From assembly GCA_002415855.1 (NCBI GenBank), contig DIAS01000167.1:1-56381 (forward strand): a stretch of DNA of 56,381 bases, written 5' to 3'. This document shows positions 1 through 7,814 of this stretch, in pieces. Made by a program: the position numbers and the translations under genes. Source of the stretch: Bacteroidales bacterium UBA5072. GTDB lineage: Bacteria > Bacteroidota > Bacteroidia > Bacteroidales > UBA10428. Position 1 is the stretch's first letter, and every line of letters begins with the position of its first letter. The notes under the pieces were generated by a model, which searched no databases, had not been told where the DNA came from, and was given only the letters and a program-made list of their open reading frames with translations.

Positions 1-141
1 AGAAGACTGGTTGAAGCTTTCGATGAGAAGATCATCGTATCCAATACCATCCGCAGCCAAACCTTCAACAAGGACTTCAAACATTGTTACAGATCAGTTG
101 TTCCCATGGTGGTTGAGGAGTTTTTTAACAAGGAGAGTTAA
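1..141 (+). CDS. C-terminal end of an unidentified protein (partial at window edge)
   Basis: Reading frame 1 is open from the first base to a TAA stop and encodes 46 residues with ordinary protein composition, ending VVEEFFNKES. The start lies outside the window. I do not recognise the family. The stop overlaps the stop of the convergent leucine-rich-repeat gene by a few bases, the tight tail-to-tail packing expected of two real genes. A longer reading frame in another phase (from about base 11) crosses the same DNA, but it runs antisense through the LRR gene and looks like a shadow. The call rests only on residue composition and packing. Confidence 0.5.
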   Translation, partial: RRLVEAFDEKIIVSNTIRSQTFNKDFKHCYRSVVPMVVEEFFNKES

Positions 142-1034
142 GCCAGTTCGGGCAATTGTCCAAACCATTCCCGTATTGCATCCATTCCCAATTGTGCAAC
201 CTTATAGGGTGGGGACACCAAACCTGTGTTTCCGGATATCCTTAGTTCTTCAAGTTTTGCCAGGTTTGTTATCGATCTGGGCAGGGTTTTCAGTTCGTTA
301 TTTTCTAGATCCAGCTTTTCCAGGTTGGTCAGCAAACCGATATCCTCAGGCAGATAAGTCAGACGATTGTTCCTGAGTCGCAATTGCCGGAGTTTCTTCA
401 GCGTACAGATCTCCGCAGGAAGCTCATGCAATTCATTCTGATCGGCACTCATTACTTCAAGTTTTCTTAGTTTCCCGGTTTCCTTTGGGAGATGCGTTAT
501 CCTGTTAAAATCAACAATCAGATAAACAAGCCCGGTCAGTCCGCCTATTTGCGGAGGCAATTCTTTTATAAAATTGTTATTCAGACAGAGCATTTCGAGC
601 TTTTTAAGTTTACCCAACTCAGCCGGGATTGTGGTGATATAATTCTTTCTCAGGACCAGATCACGCAGCTGCCTGCACTGACCTATTTCAGGCGGAACTT
701 CCTTGATGGCATTGTAGGTAAGGTCCAGTTCTTCGAGACCAGTCATCTGACCTATTTTAGGTGAAATAGCCGTAATACGGTTTACAAAGGGTGCGTGGTG
801 AGAGTCATATGGTTCGGCTGATACATCTAATTTCTTAATATAGGACCTGTCATAAATGTAATCCGGAATCTCCAGCAGCCGGAAATCAACCAGGTCTAAA
901 AAATACTTGTATTCCTTTGCCAGTTCCTCATAATAAAAACGGTGGTTGCATTTATCACAGACAAATGTCTCATCCTCAAAGCTCCAGTAAACAAAAAAGG
1001 AGCCGCATGTTTCGCAGGTTAGTTGTGGTGACAT
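138..1034 (-). CDS. Zinc-ribbon plus leucine-rich-repeat protein
   Basis: This 298-residue protein starts with two CxxC knuckles (C7/C10 and C26/C29) that look like a small zinc ribbon. A linker of about 60 residues follows, then roughly eight leucine-rich repeats of about 23 residues between residues 85 and 285, with the pattern LxxLxLxxNxIxxLPxxIGxL. No signal peptide or membrane segment is visible, so it is probably cytoplasmic. LRR domains of this plant/Ras-like type are protein-interaction surfaces, but the partner is unknown. The nearby TIR and STAND-NTPase genes invite the idea of a recognition subunit, which is inference only. It is convergent with the partial gene at the window edge and has its own upstream spacer. 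Confidence 0.85.
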   Translation of the reverse strand: MSPQLTCETCGSFFVYWSFEDETFVCDKCNHRFYYEELAKEYKYFLDLVDFRLLEIPDYIYDRSYIKKLDVSAEPYDSHHAPFVNRITAISPKIGQMTGLEELDLTYNAIKEVPPEIGQCRQLRDLVLRKNYITTIPAELGKLKKLEMLCLNNNFIKELPPQIGGLTGLVYLIVDFNRITHLPKETGKLRKLEVMSADQNELHELPAEICTLKKLRQLRLRNNRLTYLPEDIGLLTNLEKLDLENNELKTLPRSITNLAKLEELRISGNTGLVSPPYKVAQLGMDAIREWFGQLPELA

Positions 1035-1195
1035 GGTTTTATCGCGTTTCTGGTTCGCTTATATGACTGCATAAGTTGTGCCAACCATGGTAATGCACAG
1101 ATATACAATATAATAAATTAACCTTACTGTTGAGATTAGGAAAGTCGACACAGCAGTTTTGGCGATTGTATTTTTAGCACAGCCCGGGAACTTTA

Positions 1196-1810
1196 TTAAT
1201 CAGCTGATTCGAATACATTTCTGCCCGGAAATACTAACGAATCGTCAACCAGTTTAATTTCGATCTTCTCAATGTCCATTTCCGCATGTGACTGCCAGGG
1301 CATCCAGTGTGCTTCATTGTAATAGAACTCCTTTGTGCCGTTGGTGTCGATATCTTCATAGCCATTGACCCTGCCAAGGACAAAAGCTGTATCGGCGGTT
1401 ATCTTCAGCAGGAACCATGCACTGCAGAGGGCGCAGTTGCCCAGGTTGTATTCGCTCATGAAAAAGTAATCCTTAAGGCCGGTTTCATATACGCCATCAT
1501 CCCAAAACGGAAAAAACTCTTCGGTCCGTTTAAAGCTTGTCCTCCCTTTTCTGTTATGAATAATCAGCGCGGCATCCCGGGAATAATAATCCGTATAGTA
1601 TCCTGCATAAAGGGTTTCAGATACTGCAATTGAAAAATCCTTGTATTTCTTAAAGAAAAAAAGCGTATCCTTCATATTTTTCCGGATGGAATCAGATTCA
1701 CCCGGAATTACATCAGGTAGCACCATGGGATTATTTCTGCATAAGGAGGCCATAAATATAGTTCCGGCGGCCAATGTCAGACAAAACAAATGGTATAGTT
1801 TTTTGTCCAT
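1196..1810 (-). CDS. Secreted protein of unknown function
   Basis: I do not recognise this protein of about 204 residues. It opens with Lys-Lys and a hydrophobic stretch of about 20 residues, a likely Sec signal peptide; a weak lipobox-like ASLC follows, so it could be a lipoprotein. The mature part is rich in aromatic and acidic residues with a Cys pair in the middle (NCALC). I chose the ATG at 1810 over a GTG two codons upstream because the signal peptide then starts cleanly. It stands alone between two other minus-strand genes with spacers of about 160 bases on each side, so it is probably transcribed on its own. Confidence 0.6.
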   Translation of the reverse strand: MDKKLYHLFCLTLAAGTIFMASLCRNNPMVLPDVIPGESDSIRKNMKDTLFFFKKYKDFSIAVSETLYAGYYTDYYSRDAALIIHNRKGRTSFKRTEEFFPFWDDGVYETGLKDYFFMSEYNLGNCALCSAWFLLKITADTAFVLGRVNGYEDIDTNGTKEFYYNEAHWMPWQSHAEMDIEKIEIKLVDDSLVFPGRNVFESAD

Positions 1811-1976
1811 ATTCACGATTTAGGCTGGCTGAGGTTGATTATCTTTTCTCAGAATTGGTCTTTGCCATTATCATGCCATGTGCAGTTTATGCAGGTAAAT
1901 CAAATAATTACGGCAGTGATCAACATTGAGATTTATAAAGTCAACCGCATAAATTGATTGATCAGGATTATCCGGT

Positions 1977-2768
1977 CTATTCTTCCTGAAGGAAACGCGA
2001 TAAATACAACAAATTGATATTAACGGCAAAATTCAGGTTTGCTTCTCCGAGTGTTGAAGAGGTAATGCCAACAACCTCCCCCTGCAGGTTCATCAAAGGT
2101 CCGCCGCTGCTTCCCTGAGCAATTTCAGCAGTAGTTTGTATCAGCATTTTTTCCTGACGGTAACCGGAAACAATGCCTTGCGACAGTGTGTGCTCCAGCC
2201 CATGGGGATTACCAATGGCAAACACTTCTTCTCCGATCTCCGGTTCCACGGAAGATACAGAAAGGTATTGAACCGGATTGTTCACCTCAACCTGAAAAAT
2301 AATGTAATCCTCTTCGCTATTCCTGGCCAGAAAGTCTTTAATCGTAGTTTGGGAACCATCCGCCAGTTTTATTTCTTCTTTTCCCATAGTCTTACCTTCA
2401 AAAAGATGATAATTACTGATGGCAATACCACCGGGCGAAATGAAAAATCCGGTACCCTGATATTGGTTCCCTTCATCAATGGTCTTTATCATAAAAACAG
2501 CTGGCTTGCATTTTCTGAATAATTCATTTAACGGAAGGTTACCGCTGGTGTTTTGTTCGGTTTCCGGATCCTTTTCAGTCACAGTCTCCGGATTATCGGA
2601 TTCAACTGAGGGTTCTTGATTCAATTCTGCAGACTTACCGGCTTCTCTGGAATGACTTCTGATTCCTGATTTTGAACATCCTGAACAGCCAGCAAGGCAC
2701 AGGGTCAGCAAAAAAAGAGCAATTTCGGGCAGATACTTTGCTGTTGCATTATAAAGTTTATTGACCAT
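1977..2768 (-). CDS. Trypsin-like (S1 family) serine protease lipoprotein
   Basis: The 263-residue product has a signal peptide ending in the lipobox LAGC, then a Ser/Glu/Pro-rich linker of about 55 residues, then a DegP/S1C-type trypsin fold. The catalytic triad is visible: His in SNYHLF, Asp in SEEDYIIF and Ser in QGSSGGPL. No PDZ domain follows, so it is shorter than classical HtrA proteases. It should act in the periplasm or at the outer membrane on misfolded or specific protein substrates. I prefer the ATG at 2768 to an upstream TTG because it gives a normal signal peptide. The next gene is divergent. Trypsin-like domains also occur as effectors in bacterial immune systems, but the lipobox argues for an envelope role. 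Confidence 0.85.
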   Translation of the reverse strand: MVNKLYNATAKYLPEIALFLLTLCLAGCSGCSKSGIRSHSREAGKSAELNQEPSVESDNPETVTEKDPETEQNTSGNLPLNELFRKCKPAVFMIKTIDEGNQYQGTGFFISPGGIAISNYHLFEGKTMGKEEIKLADGSQTTIKDFLARNSEEDYIIFQVEVNNPVQYLSVSSVEPEIGEEVFAIGNPHGLEHTLSQGIVSGYRQEKMLIQTTAEIAQGSSGGPLMNLQGEVVGITSSTLGEANLNFAVNINLLYLSRFLQEE

Positions 2769-3005
2769 TTTTTTAAGTATGAAAAGTAGCAATGAAGTTT
2801 TTGCAATTAAGAGGATCCGTTAGGAGTGGTTAATTGCAAAATAACAAATACCAATCGATTTTCCAACATAAAAAAATTAGAATGATTCTAAATAAAAAGT
2901 TCAATTATGTTCTTATCAATTATATAGTTAGATTTGTTATTGACTTCAGTGCGTTCCCCGGCTCTGATCGTTATCCATGCTTCCTGAGTTCACAAATTAT
3001 TGTTA

Positions 3006-4376
3006 ATGAGAGCAGTTCAGAAATTAGATTTTTTACTGTTTGCATTTGTTGTACTGGTTGTTTTAACCGCTGTACAATGGCAGGGTGATCTGAGCCTGGC
3101 ATTCATTCGTGCCAGGGCATTGGAGATTGCCCTGCCTGAGGCCAGAATGATGAAGTCATCTGCAGGTATGATGGCCAGCGGGGGAATTTATTTTGGTCAG
3201 ACTGCTGTACCGGCCGGCAATCAAAAAGTGAATACACTCGGAATAAAATATTCCCGGTCTGAACATGATGGCAGCAGATTACTGCTTACCATCAATGGAA
3301 ATCAAGTAAAAACATCCATCCCCGACTGGCAGCTTATTCCTGTTGCCAAATTTGCGGATAGTCAGTATTTTAGCTGTGTCACGCTATCCGGCAAACTGTA
3401 TGATGAAGGCAAAGCAGAACTGATCGTTAAGAACGGAGGCCGTATCATCAATTATCATCCGGCATTCACTGAAACCCTGCTGGGGTGGAGACTTCTTCAG
3501 ATGGACATGCTGCTGCTTTATCCTGAGTGTGTCAATCTGCCGGAATATGACGAGGGCGGGGTGATCCTGGGAAGCAATGAAGAACAATTTTCACCGGATC
3601 ACGGAAAAGCTGCTTACAAAGACATGAAGGATTTCCTGGCTGAACTTCAGGCCTCCACGAGGGAAAAACATAGAAGCTGGTTAATTAGCGATTCGGGATC
3701 TCCCATTACCTTTATGGTGGTCAACGGCACGCTTGATTTTGATTCGAAGATCTATTTTGATTACTGGCGGTTTAAAAGTGACCCACCGGACATGAACACC
3801 AAAACGGGGAATGAACGGCTCGATGCCATAAGAACCGCACTAAAGCACGAATTTGATGCCGAAATGACACGCATCGGTGAAGGCATGATTGAGGAGAGCG
3901 AATACCGAAAAGAACTATTGCTGGATCTTCAACGTGAATTGCCCGTTATGATCGAATTACATGCTTCAATCGCAAAACGGTTATACAAAACCGGTCAATT
4001 TGAGTTGTTCAAAAACAGTATAAACAGCGGAAGTCTCACCCAATTATTAACAGGATACACTACTGGGGAACTGGTTGGGATCAGGAATATCGCCGTTCAG
4101 ATCGGTGCTTTTTACGAGGTTGTTCACATGGAAGAATACAGCCTGGCTTTATCAGGGAAGCAATCCCTTATCAGCAGTATCAATCCGTTGGCCTATGGAT
4201 CAGCTGTCACCACCATGGAATACGCTGCGTTTTTCAGGTATGTAAAAAAGAATTTTCCCGGTGAATGGAACAAGTTCATGACTGCTGTCAGCGACGCCAA
4301 ACCGCTTCCGGCCCCTGAAACGCCTACGGTAATTTATCCCAGGAACAATTCCCTGATTACCCACCTTGTAATGTAA
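3006..4376 (+). CDS. Membrane-anchored protein of unknown function, paired with a TIR protein
   Basis: This 456-residue protein has one N-terminal hydrophobic helix (about residues 8-27, LLFAFVVLVVLTAV) and a long soluble part I cannot assign. It contains a charged, probably helical middle region (about residues 200-330) and a C-terminal region rich in small residues. Nothing resembles a known catalytic motif. The gene ends 7 bases before the TIR-TPR gene on the same strand, so the two are almost certainly co-transcribed and may act together, for example as a membrane sensor or anchor with a TIR effector. That pairing is inference. The ATG at 3006 is preferred to a TTG two codons upstream. 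Confidence 0.7.
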   Translation: MRAVQKLDFLLFAFVVLVVLTAVQWQGDLSLAFIRARALEIALPEARMMKSSAGMMASGGIYFGQTAVPAGNQKVNTLGIKYSRSEHDGSRLLLTINGNQVKTSIPDWQLIPVAKFADSQYFSCVTLSGKLYDEGKAELIVKNGGRIINYHPAFTETLLGWRLLQMDMLLLYPECVNLPEYDEGGVILGSNEEQFSPDHGKAAYKDMKDFLAELQASTREKHRSWLISDSGSPITFMVVNGTLDFDSKIYFDYWRFKSDPPDMNTKTGNERLDAIRTALKHEFDAEMTRIGEGMIEESEYRKELLLDLQRELPVMIELHASIAKRLYKTGQFELFKNSINSGSLTQLLTGYTTGELVGIRNIAVQIGAFYEVVHMEEYSLALSGKQSLISSINPLAYGSAVTTMEYAAFFRYVKKNFPGEWNKFMTAVSDAKPLPAPETPTVIYPRNNSLITHLVM

Positions 4377-4383
4377 GCCGGCA

Positions 4384-5982
4384 ATGAGCAAACCCTCCAG
4401 TGTATTCCTGAGTTTTTCATCACGTGATATGAAGTTTGCCAATGAAATCATGGCCGTGCTTAAATACCAGGGTGTTGACATATGGGATTATTCCAACGAA
4501 ATAGAATCGATTGAGGCAGGTACAGACATCGAGGAAAGGCTAAAATCTGAAATACGTCAAAGGGATGTTTTTGTCCCAATGGTTTCACCCAATAGCATGG
4601 ACCTCTCGGTTGGCCGGTACACACGTCTGGAGACTGATTATGCCATCAAATCGGGAAAAACGATCATTCCTGTTGTCTTACCGGATTCTCCCGAACCCGC
4701 TCAATGGCTGCCTCCTTATTCCATGCTTCTTAACCTGCTGTATTTGCGTTTTGAATTTATGGACGATAAGGATTTCATCCGGAATCTGGTCATTTTGTGC
4801 CAGAAGCTTGGCGCAGGCTTTCAACCTCTGGATGAATCTCATCCACGGCTGCCTTTCTGGTCATTTTTCAGGGCTGAGATTCACGATATTCCAAAATCCA
4901 ATTATCATTATGGGCTACTGATGTCGATCCTCTGGGGTTTTAACAAATGTTTTTTTATGGAGGAATGGGTTCAGGCTGAAAACAGGATTGGCCTTTTCAT
5001 CCGGAATTGTGAATACCTGGTTCCTGATTATGCTATGTTTTATCCCTACATTGTGCATGCTGTCTGCTTACGACACATGGCAAAATATGACGAGGCAGAA
5101 AAGGAATATTTGAAAGCCATGGAGAGCAGACCGGGTTACGGGCTTGAAAACATATACGGTGGCCTGGCTGGTGTTTATCTGGAAAAGGAGGATTATGAAA
5201 AATCGTTTCACTGGTATGAAAGGTCATTAAAGGAATCCACAGCCGGGTTGAACGGCGATGAGAAATTTAATTTTGTTGTGGCAAGTCTTCATGCAGAAAA
5301 AGAAGTCAGCAGGGAACTTTCTGATTTTGTCCTTGGACTTGAACCCATCAAATTTGGAAAAGAAGCTAAATACCTTTATAACGCAAAAGCATGCCTGCTC
5401 TATTTGAAGGGAATGCTTCACGATTCCATCGGTATGCTGAATGCAGGTCTTCAGGCAAACTGCCACGATGAAAATACATTCCTTTTCTACATCCGGTCTA
5501 TGCTTGCCATTGTCAGAAAGTCCCTGGAAGGAAGCGAAGAATCAGGCAAATTCCTGGCGCGTTTCAGCATTGAGCCCAATGAGGACAGCGCCTGCGTGTT
5601 TTTGATTCATATGGTAAAACGGGCTGTTGACCTGTACTATCCGCATTCCAAAAAACTTTCCAGGTGCCTGGTGGAGTTATCCAAAAAACGCGGCGACTTC
5701 GAACAAGCCAGGGCGTTTTTCGAAACCTATATCCTTGGAGAAAATAATTCTCGGGAGGATTTGATGGAATATGCCCTGTTGCTTTTCCATCTCGGCAAAA
5801 AGCATGCTGCTGCAGAGATGGCAAAAAAAGTACTTGGCATGTCACTGAAGCAATTGCCCGCAAATCATCGTGAAATGTATTTCGAAGGTATGGCTTACTA
5901 CCTGCTTGATCAAAAGGAATCTGCGGATTTTTGCTACAGGAATGCAAACCTGGGTCTCGGGTATTACGATACCTGTTTTTAA
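4384..5982 (+). CDS. TIR domain - TPR protein
   Basis: The first 130 residues or so form a TIR domain. It has the opening strand VFLSFSSRD, the helix and loop leading to IWDY, the SEIRQRDVFVPMVSP strand, and Glu83 in RLETDYAI at the position of the catalytic glutamate of TIR NADases. The remaining 400 residues are helical with TPR-like repeats (for example around residues 235-300 and 430-520). Bacterial TIR proteins either cleave NAD+ or make signalling nucleotides, and some are scaffolds; which applies here is unknown, but the retained Glu is compatible with enzymatic activity. There is no signal peptide, so it is cytoplasmic. It follows its membrane-anchored partner gene by 7 bases and meets a lipoprotein gene tail-to-tail without a gap. 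Confidence 0.85.
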   Translation: MSKPSSVFLSFSSRDMKFANEIMAVLKYQGVDIWDYSNEIESIEAGTDIEERLKSEIRQRDVFVPMVSPNSMDLSVGRYTRLETDYAIKSGKTIIPVVLPDSPEPAQWLPPYSMLLNLLYLRFEFMDDKDFIRNLVILCQKLGAGFQPLDESHPRLPFWSFFRAEIHDIPKSNYHYGLLMSILWGFNKCFFMEEWVQAENRIGLFIRNCEYLVPDYAMFYPYIVHAVCLRHMAKYDEAEKEYLKAMESRPGYGLENIYGGLAGVYLEKEDYEKSFHWYERSLKESTAGLNGDEKFNFVVASLHAEKEVSRELSDFVLGLEPIKFGKEAKYLYNAKACLLYLKGMLHDSIGMLNAGLQANCHDENTFLFYIRSMLAIVRKSLEGSEESGKFLARFSIEPNEDSACVFLIHMVKRAVDLYYPHSKKLSRCLVELSKKRGDFEQARAFFETYILGENNSREDLMEYALLLFHLGKKHAAAEMAKKVLGMSLKQLPANHREMYFEGMAYYLLDQKESADFCYRNANLGLGYYDTCF

Positions 5983-7416
5983 CTATTTTCTGGGCAACTG
6001 CCATTCTTCAGGCAACGGGATATTTTCAAAATCATACGGTCCCGGCTTCTTCCCGGTGTTTTTATCTTTTTTGCGCCGATTGGTTTGAGGAGCATTGGTC
6101 ACAAAATTAACAGGTAACGACCAGCTTACGTTTTGATCCGAGCGGGAGGCAAGGATCTGGTCCCTCAGTTTAGTCAGTTCATTGCCGCCCTTTCTCATCT
6201 TTTCGTTGCTAACCGGTGTGCTCATATCTACACCCCCGCATACAAAATACAATTTCTCCGAGATCAATGTGCCATTCTCCTGCGTAAATTCTTCGGTGCT
6301 CGTTTTGGCGTTCGTCAGTCCCGGGTATGTAGCCGGTATTTTAAACTCCCTGACATAGGGGCTGCTTGATGCTACCGAATTAAACAAATTGTTATGATCT
6401 TGCAGGTGGCCCTGTAATTTCATGGCATTCATCAGGGCCAGCAAGCGATAAAGGTTCTCCAGCTGAGCATAGACCTCAACCTGGGTGGCAGCAATTCGGA
6501 AGTTCCTGGATAAGTTGTCGGCAAACATCTCAGATTCTTCATTTGTTTCTCCGGAATCAAATAACCTGCCATCCCCGGTCGTACCCTGGGCTTCGGTCAG
6601 AACGATAACGTCACAGGCATCGAGCATGACAATATTTTCTTCATGCTGGAACCTCGGACTGCTTGTTTCACATTTAAACCAGAACCTGGACATATTGGAC
6701 TGGTTTGGCTTTTTACTGCCTGCGTTCATGTGAATATCGATGAGCGATTGGATGGGAGGTACAGTTACCAATCCCTGTGAGACTTTTTTCATATGGTAGT
6801 CGGCCTCCAGCATGACATACGCAATATTGGAATTGCCTGGTGTTCCCCCAACAACAACCTTTTGGTTTCCCCACTTCTGCTTTAGCCTGTTATAATAGGC
6901 AGCAAAGGATTCATTTTTGTACTGTGTGCCGGCAGCCTTGTTGAATTCTTTTACATTTTCGGGTATCGGATCCAGCGAACAATAGGGCGGGATTGCACTG
7001 TCCAAAACATTCTTCCTCAAATAAAGCAGGTCATCCACAAACAGATCGGGCCAATTGGAATTCTCCCTGCCGAAGAACAAAATATCGTCATTTGCCTTAT
7101 CAACCACATAACCTTCAATCCAGCCCAACTTTGATAATTCAGGAACTTCCTTTTTGCTGCTGTTACGCTTTTCGAGCTGACTGATCAGATTACGCAGCGA
7201 CAATATACTGCGCATATTGCTGGCAGAAGGATGTTGATCACTGATCTCATAATCATAGGAAGGAGATGCAGATTCCTCAAATGAGTTGCCAGCTGCAGCA
7301 TCGGTGTTTTTGACTTCAACTGTTGCCCTATCTACAGGAACCCTGGGACCGAAATCACATCCTCCTGGGAAGGCTAACAGGACCACCAACACTAGGAAAG
7401 GGCTAAGGTTTCGCAT
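5983..7416 (-). CDS. Lipoprotein, DUF1598-like
   Basis: From the ATG at 7416 the product has 477 residues with a signal peptide and lipobox FPGGC. A strand-rich segment after residue 120 (GWIEGYVVDKANDDILFFGR) followed by MLEADYHMKK and later FADNLSRNFRIAA resembles, from memory, the DUF1598 domain best known from planctomycetes. That assignment is tentative and the function of the domain is unknown. The protein should sit in the periplasm or at the outer membrane. The longer possible start 11 codons upstream would put charged residues in front of the signal peptide and is less likely. It is convergent with the TIR gene with no gap, and a 398-base spacer separates it from the STAND-NTPase gene on the same strand. 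Confidence 0.65.
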   Translation of the reverse strand: MRNLSPFLVLVVLLAFPGGCDFGPRVPVDRATVEVKNTDAAAGNSFEESASPSYDYEISDQHPSASNMRSILSLRNLISQLEKRNSSKKEVPELSKLGWIEGYVVDKANDDILFFGRENSNWPDLFVDDLLYLRKNVLDSAIPPYCSLDPIPENVKEFNKAAGTQYKNESFAAYYNRLKQKWGNQKVVVGGTPGNSNIAYVMLEADYHMKKVSQGLVTVPPIQSLIDIHMNAGSKKPNQSNMSRFWFKCETSSPRFQHEENIVMLDACDVIVLTEAQGTTGDGRLFDSGETNEESEMFADNLSRNFRIAATQVEVYAQLENLYRLLALMNAMKLQGHLQDHNNLFNSVASSSPYVREFKIPATYPGLTNAKTSTEEFTQENGTLISEKLYFVCGGVDMSTPVSNEKMRKGGNELTKLRDQILASRSDQNVSWSLPVNFVTNAPQTNRRKKDKNTGKKPGPYDFENIPLPEEWQLPRK

Positions 7417-7814
7417 GACAGGTTTAATCAGATACGCGGTAAGAAACAAAAATTAAAAATAACAAAATGAAACAATTAAACCATGAAAAAGGATGGATAA
7501 TGTACACCTGGTTCTTTATCCAGGCCACTTACCTGCCTCAGAACTGGTGTTTTATTGCAGCAGACACCCTGCCGATTAAAAAACGATTTTTCCTCTTCAT
7601 CACATTGTATTCCTGCCGAACTGAAATGCAATGCGTTAACTCTCATCAGAGTGAATCAAGGAATGCACTGAGAAATTACACACTCCGACTGGGAAAAACC
7701 ATGAAGTCGCTATGAACAATCCGTCCGACCGAGGAATGTAATCATAGTTGGCGAGCTATTCCAGGTATGTATTCAATGCCCTTTGGTGTTTTCGCTGGTG
7801 AAATTGTGCGAAAG
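7417..7814. other. Intergenic stretch without a supportable gene
   Basis: About 400 bases separate the start of the DUF1598-like lipoprotein gene from the end of the STAND-NTPase gene, both on the minus strand. An 82-codon plus-strand frame (7467-7715) exists, but its product has no domain, no signal peptide and an irregular composition, so I do not call it. The promoter of the lipoprotein gene should lie in the part next to 7416. I see no clear terminator hairpin after the NTPase gene. Confidence 0.5.

Noticed and set aside
11..376. 121-codon plus-strand frame at the left edge
   Set aside because: It runs antisense through the 3' end of the LRR gene, has no domain, and the frame-1 partial gene ending at 141 fits the left edge better.
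7467..7715. 82-codon plus-strand frame in the 7.4-7.8 kb spacer
   Set aside because: No signal peptide, domain or convincing start context; composition looks non-coding.
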